The notes beneath the pieces were generated by a model that made no database searches, was not told the DNA's origin, and was given only the letters and a program-made list of their open reading frames with translations. The position numbers and the translations under genes were made by a program. DNA of 64,000 bases from Sarcophilus harrisii. Its lineage: Eukaryota; Chordata; Mammalia; Dasyuromorphia; Dasyuridae. The stretch is from assembly GCF_902635505.1 (NCBI RefSeq), contig NC_045429.1, positions 430,245,669 to 430,309,668 on the forward strand, given 5' to 3'. This document shows, one piece after another, positions 34,730-45,569 of the stretch; position 1 is the stretch's first letter, and each line of letters begins with the position of its first letter.

Positions 34730-35520
34730 ACCCCAGCACATTTATTTGATTAAACAAAACCAAAATGAATGGCTCAGGAACAATTTTAAGGTCTAAAAAG
34801 ATACCAAATTTATTTTAAGGTTTCTGGTAGTTGAAAAAGCAGCCCCTTGTTATCTCCTCCAACCTTTTCCATGGACCACAGTGATACATTCCAAAACCTC
34901 TGTCTATATAGGAGATTTTAAACACCATTCTATCTGTTCTTCTTCTAACCATTGTCTTTTATGCCTAGATGCCTATTGTACTTGGGATATTTCAAAAAGC
35001 AAAAGACATGTTTTCCCTTTTCCTCTTTAGGAGGACAGTATTTGACCAATTAACATGAATTAAGGGCCTCTAATATTGTAACAGTTGAAAAATAATAATT
35101 CATCTTAAGAAAATGCCTACTACAAGATCTGCTACAGCCAGAGAGAAAGCTACCAATATGTTGGAAATAAGAAAATTCTAGATAGTGAAAGTACTGCCAT
35201 GTGGGCCAACTGAGACTTTGAGAGTGGAAGTCTCCTCAAATTATGTATGATTTCAACAAATTAAAAGAAAAGATCAAGTTTGTCATTGGTATGTAACACC
35301 AATGGATTCCTTTTTTTACTCCCTGATTTAGCATTAATATCAGTACCTAATTCCCTGAACACTCAAGCCCATCAACCCCACATTCTACACATGGTAAAGT
35401 CTTTCTGACAAGACAAGAATTACAGGAAAAGCCAGATTCATATACATATAACAATCTCTCCTATCTATTTTATAAAATCTTATAAATTAACTTTAAAAGA
35501 TACCCCCACCTAATCTACCC
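34730..35520. other. Intergenic stretch without recognised gene
   Basis: No exon or repeat family recognised. Confidence 0.45.
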
Positions 35521-35523
35521 TTA

Positions 35524-35748
35524 AAGAAGAACAAGAAGAGGAGAAGAAGAAGAAGAGGAGGAGGAGGAGGAGGAGGAGGAGGAGGAGGAGGAGGAGAAGA
35601 AGAAGAAGAAGAAGAAGAAGAAGAAGAAGAAGAAGAAGAAGAAGAAGAAGAAGAAGAAGAAGAAGAAGAAGAAAAGGAGGAGCAGGAGGAGGAGGAGGAG
35701 GAGGGAAGGAGGGAGGGAGAAAGAAAGAGAGAGGGAGAAGGAGAGAGA
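35524..35748 (+). repeat. Polypurine tract with (GGA)n and about 26 (GAA) units
   Basis: About 225 bp of purines on the + strand with only two pyrimidines (near 35532 and 35682). It contains (GGA)n, an uninterrupted GAA block at about 35596-35673, then GGGA/GAAA motifs. Mirror-symmetric polypurine runs can form triplex (H-DNA). Poly-Ser/Leu frames on the reverse strand are translations of the repeat. Confidence 0.96.
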
Positions 35749-35754
35749 TAAACA

Positions 35755-35960
35755 ATCAGTATAACTTTCAATATATTACTTATCAATATATTAAAACATA
35801 AAAATGTGTGCAAAGCATTTGTGGACCTTTCATCTCTGCAAAGGAGAGTGATGGGAGCGTCTCATCATATGTCTTTTTCTGAGTCACATTTGTTCCTTAT
35901 AATTTTGCATTATTGAATTTTATTTTAGGGTGGAATTAAGAAAGTAACCATAAGGGAGAC
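35755..35960 (-). repeat. Dispersed repeat tail next to the purine array, copy 1
   Basis: Closely similar to 56345-56540: both contain 'atattaaaacataaaaatgt', 'gtgcaaagcatttgtg', 'tctcatcatat', 'tttttctgagtca' and 'ttaagaaagtaaccat'. The - strand order ('gatgagacacc', 'tttgcagagatg', then a polypyrimidine run) looks like the 3' end of an old marsupial retroposon. Confidence 0.7.
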
Positions 35961-36309
35961 CAAATGGAATGCAGTAGTATGTAGAAAGGAGGAAGAGGGA
36001 AATGGAACTTAATTTTATCAATCTTAAGATACATGAGAAGAAGAATATACAAAAATGGAGGAGGGAATAGGCATAAGGGGGATCAAATGAATCTCACTCT
36101 AATTTGAAATGGATGAAGGAGAATTGAACACACACATAAACTATTTAAGAGAGAAATATATTAAAGTCAAATATTAAATTTTAAATAAAGCCAAATATTA
36201 AAGTCAAGAGGGAAAAAGGTGGAGACAGAAAGAAGAGAGGTTAAAAGAGAGAAAAAGAAGTGCTAAGATGGAATGGTCCTTATTCATCCTCAGGGAAGAA
36301 AGTAAAAAT

Positions 36310-36594
36310 ATATGAAAGACAAAGAACTAAAATCTAAATAGGTCATCCATTAATTAGGGAATGACTAAAAATGTGGATATGAATATAAAGAAATATTATT
36401 GAGCTGTAAGAAATGAGACAAGAGAATCCTGGGTAATATGAACTGATGCAATGTAAAGTGAGCAGAAGCAGGAGAACAGTTTAAATAGATAGCCACATTA
36501 TAAAGAGAATTATGAAAGACAATTTCTGTGATCAAGGCAATAACCAATCCTGTCTCTAGAGGGCCTATGATAAACATGTTTGCCACATGACTTT
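36310..36594 (+). mobile_element. Old L1 fragment (ORF2 end / 3' UTR)
   Basis: Ordered matches to an older L1: 'aggtcatccattaattaggg', 'gaaatattattgagctgtaa', 'aatatgaactgatgcaatgt', 'aaagtgagcagaagcaggag', 'ctctagagggcctatgataa'. Confidence 0.75.
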
Positions 36595-36704
36595 CCTAGA
36601 AAACAAGGATTACATAGAATCAAGAGCATGAGAAAATATGCTTGATAAGAAGGAGGGAAATTGCTTGTTCTGCTGAGATGGACTGAAAAATGAATTTGAA
36701 TTAG
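36595..36704 (+). repeat. 110-bp local direct repeat, copy 2
   Basis: Partner of 34060-34169, 2.5 kb away, four mismatches. Confidence 0.9.
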
Positions 36705-37059
36705 ATGATGGAAGCAGGATGATAAAAGAGACTTGCATTTTTTGGACATGGACACCATGTAGATTCATTTTTCTTCTTAATTTTATCTTTTAAGTGCTTA
36801 TTTGTAACATGAGTTCTTTCTTGTCTGTTTCTATTTATCTCTTTCTTCCCTTTCTTTCCTTTTGTCTCTTCCTCTCCTTCCCTTCCTCTCTCTCCATCCC
36901 CCACCCCTTATGATCAATAAATGTCAGAGGTGGGATTTGAACTCAAATTTTCCTTATTCTGTAGATAGCTTTGGTTTTAGCTATATCCTTCTCTTCAAAA
37001 TTGATAATAATGATTTAAAATGTTTTACATGGTTTTAAATATCTTTGAGAAAATGCCTT

Positions 37060-37265
37060 TTTATTGTAGGTGACAGTGTGACCTTTATATCAGAAAAGAT
37101 TTGTGCTTGAAGTAAAACTAAAACATTTTCCACCTTTATGAATCAGGGAAAGTTATTTTGTCTCTCTGAGAATGTTTCTTCATCTGTAAAACATGAATAA
37201 TAATACTCCCTGGGTTGTTGTGAGGATCAGATAATACATTATATATAAAGTGCTCTGCAAATCTT
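37060..37265 (+). repeat. MIR-type SINE
   Basis: 'tcttcatctgtaaaacatga', 'ctgggttgttgtgaggatca', 'tataaagtgctctgcaaatc'. Confidence 0.8.
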
Positions 37266-37489
37266 ACAGAACTACACCAGCATGAGTGGCTGCTGTTAAC
37301 TGTTGCCTTGGTTATATAGTAATTTGTATCTCTTTGTATAGTTATTTGTATCTCTTTCTCCTCCTCAACTATAATGTAACATCACTGGAAAGGAACTATC
37401 CATTCTTTTCATCTTTGTATACCCAGCATGAAACAATGAACCTTAGAGTAGTAATTTACTATTTTTTTGAACCAAATGGAATTGAATTG

Positions 37490-37605
37490 GCCTTAGACCA
37501 ATTCCTTTTTCTCTTTGGGCTGTACTTTCCTTGTCTGTAAAATGATGGGGTTGGACCAAATTCTCCATATAGTCTCCAAGATGATATGGCTCTGTGATTT
37601 CTAAG
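37490..37605 (+). repeat. MIR-type SINE fragment
   Basis: 'ttccttgtctgtaaaatgat' and 'ggggttggaccaaattctcc'. Confidence 0.65.
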
Positions 37606-37915
37606 TAAATCCAGGCAGATTCCAGACATGAAGCTGCAAGTCCTGACCTCCAGGCTGTATTTCATCCATTGAGTCTGTCCACTATATGTCACTAGTCTAG
37701 TTAAATTTGAGAGGGTCATCATTAATGGATGACTGCATATGAATTTTTCAATATAACTAATTTTCATTGACCATATATAAAGTCAAAGAGGAGTTGTGAC
37801 AGGTGGTGATAAAGGGAATCTTGGTTACACACAGTGTTTATCGAATCATAGGCAATTTCATTTAGAGTTAAATTGCCTTATCCCATGAATAGAAAGTATA
37901 AATAGTGGTTTTGTG

Positions 37916-38035
37916 GAAAGAGACTTAGTAATGTACAGGTGACTTTCCATGTCATGGGCAGGATGGAGGGAGCCAATTTTGCTGGAGTTCAGGAAAGGGA
38001 CTTCCCTGCAAAAGCCCTGTGAAGATAATGGAGGT
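37916..38035 (-). repeat. Inverted repeat arm 1
   Basis: The reverse complement is about 87% identical to 39701-39821 over 120 bp ('ttgcagggaagtcccttt', 'tgaactccag', 'ctaagtctctttc'). Weaker similarity extends beyond both ends. Spacer 1.67 kb. Confidence 0.85.
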
Positions 38036-38039
38036 CTTC

Positions 38040-38195
38040 AAATTCAACCTCTTCTTATCAGATGGATTAAAAAATTTAGGATTAGAGTGATTAGTGGCCT
38101 GCCCTTGGTCACTTAGTATTCAAAATGGGATTTGAAGTTGGACTTTCTGACTCCAAGTCTAATTCTCTATTCATCACACCACACTGCGTCCTCTG
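38040..38195 (-). repeat. MIR-type SINE, antisense
   Basis: 'ggtcacttagtattcaaaat', 'gactttctgactccaagtct', 'attcatcacaccacactg'. Confidence 0.65.
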
Positions 38196-38309
38196 ATTGT
38201 TCACTCCACTGGGAATTATACGAATCGCTAGAGATACAAATAAAAGGTAAAATAATTCTTGCCCTCAAGGAGCTTACATTCTACTCATGAAGCTCATGAA
38301 TGTAGAAAC

Positions 38310-38560
38310 CCAGTTTCAGCTGGGTTTGACTCTTTGTTGCCTCATTTGGAGATTTCTTGGCAAAAAATATTGAAAAGGTTTTCCATTTTCTTCCCCAGAT
38401 CATTTTATAGATGAGGAAACTGAGGCAAACAGGATTAAGTAATTTGCCCAGGGTCACACAGCTAATAAAAATCTGTGGTCAGATTTAACCTTAGAAAGAA
38501 GAATCTTTCTAACTCTAAGCCCAGAATCTATCCACTGCACCACCTTGCTGTACCAGAATA
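38310..38560 (-). repeat. Mar1-type SINE, antisense
   Basis: 'ttcttggcaaaaaatattga', 'cattttatagatgaggaaac', 'ttgcccagggtcacacagct', 'atctatccactgcaccacct'. Confidence 0.88.
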
Positions 38561-38770
38561 CCATCTTCCATTTAGCTTGTCTAGAGTTTATTTATAAACT
38601 GTTGTTTTCAAGTTGCTCTTCCAAATCAAGGACTGTCTTTTGTCTTTCTTTGTACACTTAGCATTTACTTAGCATAGTACCTGGCACACAATAGACAATA
38701 AATATTGATTGATTGATCTAGCTATACTAAATGTGTGATACTGGACAATTTTCTAAAACTCTCAGCTGCA

Positions 38771-38943
38771 CATGATGAATATGGAAATATGTTCAGAAGA
38801 ATTGTACATATCAGATTGCTTGCTATCTAGAGGAGGAGGAAGAAGTAAGAGGAAAAAACTTTGGAGCACAAGGTTTCACAAAAGTTGAAAACTATCTTGG
38901 CATGTTTTTGGAAAAATAAAATACTGTTAAAAAATAAAAATCA
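38771..38943 (+). mobile_element. L1 3' UTR tail
   Basis: 'gaatatggaaatatgttcag', 'gattgcttgctatctagagg', 'ttggagcacaaggtttcaca', A-rich tail. Possible short duplication around 'agctgca' on each side. Confidence 0.8.
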
Positions 38944-41080
38944 TAGCTGCAGATTAAATCTTGGTCTTCATTGATAGACAGAGATTCTAGGTCCAGTGGG
39001 TTTTGTTCTAGAGAAAGCAAGTTCAAGATGCTACTTTTCTCTTCTTTGACGAGAATCATAGAATTAAGCCATCTGAGTAATTTTCTGTTTCTTGAATTTG
39101 GTCTGCACTGATAACTTCTGTATAGTTGCAGACTCTCCTCCATGTATGCCACACACTCCCCTCTTAACCCTAGTTATTGACATTCTATTCTCCTTTAAAG
39201 GTTCAGTTGCCGTATATTCCATAAAGTCCCCTAGAACATGACTTATTTCTCCTAGGATGATTGCTTATTATTACTCTCTGTATCATATCTGCTGAACATG
39301 TTTTCTCCTTCCTCAGCCTTTCTTATTTTGATCCTAGATTTGTTTGGATACAGTTTTGTCCTCCTCCCCAACCCTGATTCATACCTATAGGTGAATGTGA
39401 CATCTCCTCTAGTCAATTCTTTGAAATTAAGAACATGTCTTTGTAATCTAATAATGTTTGAATATTCTTGAGCATAAACATGTTGAGAAGAAAGTGGCCT
39501 TGAAAAATCATTATTTTATAATGGAGCAAACTGAAGTCCAGGAAAGTAAAGTGATTTGCCAAAAGCCACTATACAAATTCATAGGAAAGATGTGATTGTA
39601 AAATAGCATTCTAACTCCCAGTCCACTCAGTAAGTTGAAATTGCAAATAAGAGTGGAGGCTGGGGTGGAGAAACATCTGACTGGCTCTTAGCCATATGGA
39701 AACTCCATTATTTTCACATGGGCTATTGCAGGGAAGTCCCTTTCTTGAACTCCAGAAAAATTGGTTCCTTCTATCCTTCCCCTAACCTGGAAGGTCAGCT
39801 TTACATTGCTAAGTCTCTTTCTATTCACAGGGTTAGGTGAGTCAGAGCATAACAAATAAATTCTGGCTTCACTCTCTTAGGGACAGATAAGCTATTTCTG
39901 TCCCTCCAGGATCTAGAGTACCCTGGGTTTCAACTTGTGCAAATCTTGCACAGTTCAAAGATGCACCAGCAAAAAGAATTTCTTTCCATTTCTGTACTGC
40001 CTAAAATCATACCATTATTTCCCTGTTCCTACTGCCACCATTAACTTGGTGAGCATCAAGTATAGGGCTGTACCTGCAGCAGGAGCAATAGGACATTTTC
40101 TCAAGGAGCTTGGGAAAAAACAATAGATAAATTTTTCACTTGGTGATATTTGCTCCATGGATAAGTATGTGGAGAAAGTAATATGTCAGTCAGTATCCTC
40201 GTTCACTTGAAAATATTCCTTATCCCTTACAGGGAAGCATCTAAACCTACAGGTACTTCAGTGGGTGATTAGTAGGTACTGTTCTGATGGTGTTTGTGAT
40301 GAAAATGTAAGCTCCTTTAGAATAGAGGGTTTAATTTTTTTCTATAAATATGTTCAGTGAATGGTTTGTGCTTAAATATTCATTGATTGATTGGTGATGA
40401 ATTTTGTGAAAATTCAGAGCAATTATTTCTGCTTCCCATTTGATATGGTTTGGGATGTACTGCCCACCAGAATATGAATTTCCATCACTGAAGTTTTTAA
40501 GTGTTAGATATGTAAGATTTCAGTCAGAAGATATATTAAAGCTCATTTAGTTCTAATCATTCATTGTATATATGGGGAAACTGAGGTTTAATACAATGGG
40601 ACGGAGACAAAGAGAAAGGGAAACAGAGACAGAGACACAGAGACAAAGATCTAAAAATGAGCTCTATGAAAACAAAGTTATTGGAAATACAGGATTTGAG
40701 GAACAAAGATGAATTAAGGAATCTTCAATTTAAGGCATTGATTGTATATGGCATTTGAATTAAGAAAAAAGAAAAAATCTTTGTTCATACAATATGAAAG
40801 ACAGAAAGAAGGCTGGCATGAAGCTGAGTGTGAATGACCAATAGGATTTGGATAGATGAAGGAAGAAGGAAGGCATCCCAAGCCGAAGGAGCTTCATAAA
40901 TAAAGACCTAGAGATCTGAATAAGCATGTGTGTGCACTCACATGAGCAGGGGATTATGCAGAGAAGATTTTCAAAGTATATTTAGGGTCTTGATAGTTTA
41001 TCTCAGTTCAGATTTTCCCCTGTCACCTCCCCCTTCCCCTGCTTTAACATTCATGCATGCTCCAAACCTTTCTAGAAAGA
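38944..41080. other. Intergenic stretch without recognised gene
   Basis: Apart from inverted repeat arm 2 (39701-39821) and a purine-rich (GAGACA) tract near 40601-40651, no feature was recognised. Frame 39935-40126 lacks any domain or splice context. Confidence 0.45.
39701..39821 (+). repeat. Inverted repeat arm 2
   Basis: Partner of 37916-38035 in opposite orientation; similarity continues weakly to about 39845 ('ctttctattcacaggg'). Confidence 0.85.
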
Positions 41081-41084
41081 CATC

Positions 41085-41550
41085 GGGGTGCATACTCTTT
41101 AGCAGTGTCTCTGCTGGGTCTGTATCCTAAAGAGATCTTAAAGGGGAGAAAGGGACCCACACATGCAAAAATATTTGTGGCAGCCCTTTCTATAGTGGCA
41201 AGAAACTGGAAACTGAGTGAATGCCCATCAGCTGGAGAATGGCTAAATAAGTTATGGTATATGAATGTTAGGCAATATTACTGTTCTGTAAGAAATGATT
41301 AGCAGGATGATTTCAGAGAGGCCTGGAGAGACTTACATGAACTGGTGCTAAGTGAAATAAATAGAACCAAGAGTTCATTATACATGGCAATATCACAGCA
41401 TGGTATTTTCACCTTTGTTGTTTTTTGTTTGCTTGTTTTTTTCTTATTTTTTCCAGATCTGATTTTTCTTGTGTAACATGATGAATGTTGAAATATGTCT
41501 AAAAGAATTGCACATGTTTAACCTAAAAACCAAACCAAAACAAAAGAAAA
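41085..41550 (+). mobile_element. L1 3' fragment ending before the normal 3' end
   Basis: Frame 41057-41302 contains AGEWLNKLWYMNVRQYYCSV, the L1 ORF2 end. The 3' UTR matches the other copies up to 'aagaattgcacatgtttaac', then passes straight into an A/C-rich tail, omitting the usual final 150 bp. Confidence 0.85.
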
Positions 41551-41984
41551 GAAAAACACGGGGGCATTGCAGAGAGAGTGTTAGATGCTGTGATATGAAA
41601 ATCTGGTAGCAAAGCTCTGCTGTGATGTTTGTTAGATAGGTCACTCTGGAAAAGGGTCTTTATTTGTTTAGCTTGTCTTCTCATCTGAAAAAAATGGAAA
41701 TGATAGGAAAAGAAACTTGCCTCACATGGTGTAAATCAAGAAACTCAGTATATGAAAAAAGTGCTTTGCCAACCATAAAGCAGCATCATAAATAGGAGTT
41801 ATTATGATTATTCCTCTACAAGGATCTAATCATAGAGGAAAAGAGGGACTGTGACTGATTGTCTTTCATTGTCCTGTATATCAAGAAAGTCTAGTGAACA
41901 GCCAAGGGCCAGGGCCTAGGTAGGAAAAGGATTCCCTCCTTTGAGAGTCTTGGCTATTCCCACAAAAAAGTTGCCACTCTGAGT

Positions 41985-43530
41985 TAGGTTTTCCTTTCTT
42001 TTTTTTTTCCTTTTTTTGGAGAAAAAAATAATTTCAGAAAAAGCAGGTCTTTAAGAATAGTTCAGGGAGCTGCAGTCAGTTTTCCTATTATCTTTTACCA
42101 CCCCCATCTCATGTAGGGCCTTATTGTTTCAACATCAACATGAAAGTCATGCTGAATCCCAACCACAACTTCCTAATTTTGTTTCTCGGAAAACTCCTCA
42201 GAACTTTGCCAGGTGTTCAGTTGGTTTATAGGAGTCTCTTTACCATACTTTCCCAAAAGCTATTCCCAGTGATGACCTCCCTCCCTCCAGAGCACTTTCT
42301 TAGTCCCCATAAAAGAGGTGAAAAGATGGCTAACCAATGAGGCAGAAAGCAACTTTGACTTTTGAACTTAGTTCTAAGGCATTGTTTTCATACAGCCCTA
42401 ATATACATGTCCTCAGAGTTGTTTCTCCACTCTCACCCATCCAGATCCTTATTGTTGATGCCCTCAGATGTCAACTCTATGCCCCCAGCAATTATGTCTT
42501 TAGTCCTTTTCTCTTTTCCTCTAAGAGTTGCATGGGATTCATTCCTAGAATGGAAAGGGACCTTGAAAACCTGGTATTATTTTACAATTGGAGGACCAAG
42601 AGAAAAATATGTGTGTGTGAGGGACAGATAAACAGATGAACAGACAGAGACACAAGAGACATAGAGAAACATAGAAATGGAGGCAAAGACACAGAGAGAA
42701 AGAGGACTTGCCCAAGATTATATAACTATTAGTTGAAAGAATTGTAATCTGGGTCTTCTAACATTCACCCCAGGGCTCTTTACAACACAGAAAACTAGAA
42801 AGGTAGAAAGCAGGAAACAAAGTAGTCCTAGTGGGAGTGGGAATGGGGGGCATGTAATCCAGCAAGTGATTCAGCCAGGGTTCAATGATAGGTACTGAGA
42901 TGCTGAGCACCTTTTTTCATGTCAGAAACTTGTAGGTAATTTTCCTGATGTACTTCTCCATATTTCTTTCAATATTCATCATACCCAGGGGCCTTAGGGA
43001 AGTTCAAGGACTCTTAGACACTCAAAATGTAGCCAGGGACCTCCTAGTCTGGTTTTGGCTAGGATCAAAACTTGACACATCCAATGGTGTCCTTCCAGAT
43101 TCTTTAGGTCCTGATCCTTAACCACTTTATGGGTAGGGTGGGTAATGACTTCTAAAACTGCCTCTGTAGTCTTCTTCAAGCAGGGTTTAGCATAGGCGAT
43201 GCCAATATCACCCCAATATACCCAGTGAAATGAAATGATTCAGGCAAAGTCTAGATTGTCTTCTGGGTTTTCCTTATAGTGCATGATCTGAAACCCTCTT
43301 CTACTTTATCTTCTTGAAGAGGCACATTTCACACCATCTTATCAAAGGTTAGCTCTTCCTGCTCCCAAAAGGTTGTGATGGGAAAGTTCCCAGTCATGGT
43401 TCTACACTGATGGGGACCCTATAATTCCCTCCTCCTGAAAGGAAACTGTCCATGAATAAGGGAAAGCTAGAAGAATTTCAGGGAACAAATGAGATTTTAA
43501 ACTGCTTAGTAAAAGAAAGCACTAGGGGGT
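41985..43530 (+). pseudogene. Decayed CC chemokine paralogue (promoter, exon 1, exon 2)
   Basis: Collinear with the intact gene at 52.0-53.5 kb. Shared landmarks, relic versus gene: ACCACAACTTCCT at 42162 and 52182; AGGAGTCTCTTTACCAT at 42230 and 52245 (one mismatch); TATA-like ATAAAAG at 42309 and 52327; GATCCTT/GATCCTC in exon 1 at 42444 and 52451, then TGTCAA..ATGCC; TTGTGATG at the exon 2 end near 43373 and 53431; CCATNNATAAGGGA in intron 2 at 43450 and 53482. Offsets agree within about 25 bp over 1.3 kb. In the relic the position of the initiator ATG and the exon 1 donor no longer fit, and the two tandem cysteine codons are not readable. No convincing exon 3 was found. It is a host-gene relic, not a retrocopy, because intron sequence is shared. 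Confidence 0.75.
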
Positions 43531-44815
43531 CTTATTGATTAAGAATTGTTCCCTCCTATTTGGAACACTGGAAAATGTGAACAGGCTGGTAATTCCTTGC
43601 TGTGAAATAGTTTACATAAAGAACTACTAGAGGACAGAGGAATCATGACAGTGCATGTATGACATCAGGATGCATTAGTTTGTTGCATAATCTCTGTGGG
43701 TTGGCCAAGAGTGAGAGAACCTCAGATATAAAATCTGAATTGCGCTCTTTTATTATTTGAGTGACCATGGATAAATTACACTTCTCCTGCAAGGAGAGGA
43801 GTTTAAACTACATAATCTCTCAGGTTCCTTCCAGTTCTGAATCACTGAGTTATGCACTAAAGAGAGATAGGCTGATAGGTCAGAAAAAGACAGTGTGCAA
43901 TAAGACTCCCCCTGCCATCTATTATGTTGGCTACCAATCTATAAAATGAAATGGGAGTTCATTGGGTCTGAGCAGGGAAACTATAAAAATATAGGAGGTG
44001 AATGGGTGGAAAAAACTGAAACTTGAGGACAAATGGGTTCAGGATTTCTTGATTAAAAGGAAAGATCAGAAGACTCTTGGATTCCCTTAAAGCTCAACAT
44101 GAGTGTCATCTTCTACAGGAAGCTATCCTCAACCTCTGTAGCTAATGTCCTCCTTTCAAACTATATGTACCACCATTCATTGCATTATGCCTGGTTGGTC
44201 ATCATTCTGATGATATATGCAGAAGAATATCTCTGTTTCTTAGAATTTCGCAACTGCAAGTCACTTTTCCTTTGAAGAATGTAATTGAATCAATATTGCT
44301 TTCTAGGAAAAAAACATATAAGCACTTACATGCATATTATGCATTATATGTACAATTACATTATTAATTGAATCCTTTCTCCCATAATTTAAATCTCTGC
44401 TTTTTGGAAAGTTTGTTTTATTCATTTACTTATTTATTTAGTCTCTTCTTCAATAGAATCTAAGCATTCATATGCAGAACCCCTAGAGGGGAGAGTACAA
44501 ACACCTCTGTCAAAGAGCCTTTTGTTCCTATCAGAAGAAAATACCCAAAGCTATCTTTCTGACACAGTCTAGACAACACCTTCAAAAGAGATTTGCTCTT
44601 AGGTATTAGCTACCATGCTGTATGCTGATATGATTTTCATCGCTCTGGTATTTTTTTTGTTTGTTTGTTTCAACCTTGAGATGAGACAAGAAAATCTCTT
44701 CTAACATCCAATTCTAACTTTATGGATAATGGTCCTCCTGGGTTCAAATTTCTTTAGTTTTTGAGGTTATAATTGAAACCTTTTATTAGTTCCTTGAGAG
44801 CTGATCTTTAGGACA
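43531..44815. other. Intergenic stretch without recognised gene
   Basis: The place where exon 3 of the chemokine relic would be expected (about 44.2-44.4 kb) shows no acceptable match. Confidence 0.45.
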
Positions 44816-44817
44816 AC

Positions 44818-45078
44818 TGGGTGGTGTGGTGGATAGGGTGTCAGACTTAGAGTCAAGAAGACTTATCTTCCTTAGATCAAATATGCCCTCAGAAATTTAT
44901 TAGATGTATGGTCCAGGATAAATCACTTAATGCTATTTGTCTCAGTTTCCCTGTCTGTAAAATAAGCTGGAGAGAGAAATGGCAAACCACAATATTATCT
45001 TTGCCAAGAAAACCCCAAATGAGGTCACAATAAAACAAGAATCAGACATAAGTGAAAATGACTGAACAACAAAAGCTG
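44818..45078 (+). repeat. Mar1-type SINE
   Basis: 'caactgggtggtgtggtgga', 'cagtttccctgtctgtaaaa', 'tgccaagaaaaccccaaatg', 'aaaatgactgaacaac'. Confidence 0.9.
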
Positions 45079-45364
45079 ATATTAAATAAATTGGGATACA
45101 TCCCATATTTTCATTCTTCTCAACCAGTTACTGGGCTCACTGATCCCAAATTATAGATATCGAAATAGAAGCAACTGATAATATTTTGCTCTCTACCAAT
45201 TATCCTTCAATAAACACTAAAAAGGAGAGTTTATTCTGGATGTATATTAGTGATGGGACTTTTTCTTGTACAAAAGGCATCAGTGGGAAGGAGGTATCTC
45301 ATCACTGACTCAATCTAGACTAGATTTAGAAGACTACCTACAGAACCTCCATCTTGCCTTCATT

Positions 45365-45565
45365 TGAGCATGCTATAGTGAAAAGAGAAGAGGATCTGTT
45401 TAGAAAACTCACATTCAAATTCCATCAGCTCTGCACATTGTCTTTGTGACTTTGGGGAAGCCATTTGACCTTTTTGTGTCTCAGTTTCCTCATTTACTGA
45501 ACAAGGGTGTTGGAGTCACTTTCTAACATCTCTTTTAGTCTTAAATTTCTAAGGCTATGAGAAAT
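45365..45565 (+). repeat. MIR-type SINE
   Basis: 'ctttgtgactttggggaagc', 'gtctcagtttcctcatttac', 'tgttggagtcactttctaac'. Confidence 0.75.
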
Positions 45566-45569
45566 TATA

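Noticed and set aside
35493-35813. Long Ser/Pro/Leu frames on the - strand
   Set aside because: Translations of the GGA/GAA polypurine tract.
42994-43179. 61-residue frame on the - strand next to relic exon 2
   Set aside because: No domain, no splice context; lies in intron 1 of the relic.
44220-44290. Possible exon 3 of the chemokine relic ('aatatctctgtttcttag' before 'aatttcgcaactgcaag')
   Set aside because: Only a weak resemblance to the acceptor region; the ANP-WVQ coding stretch is not visible.
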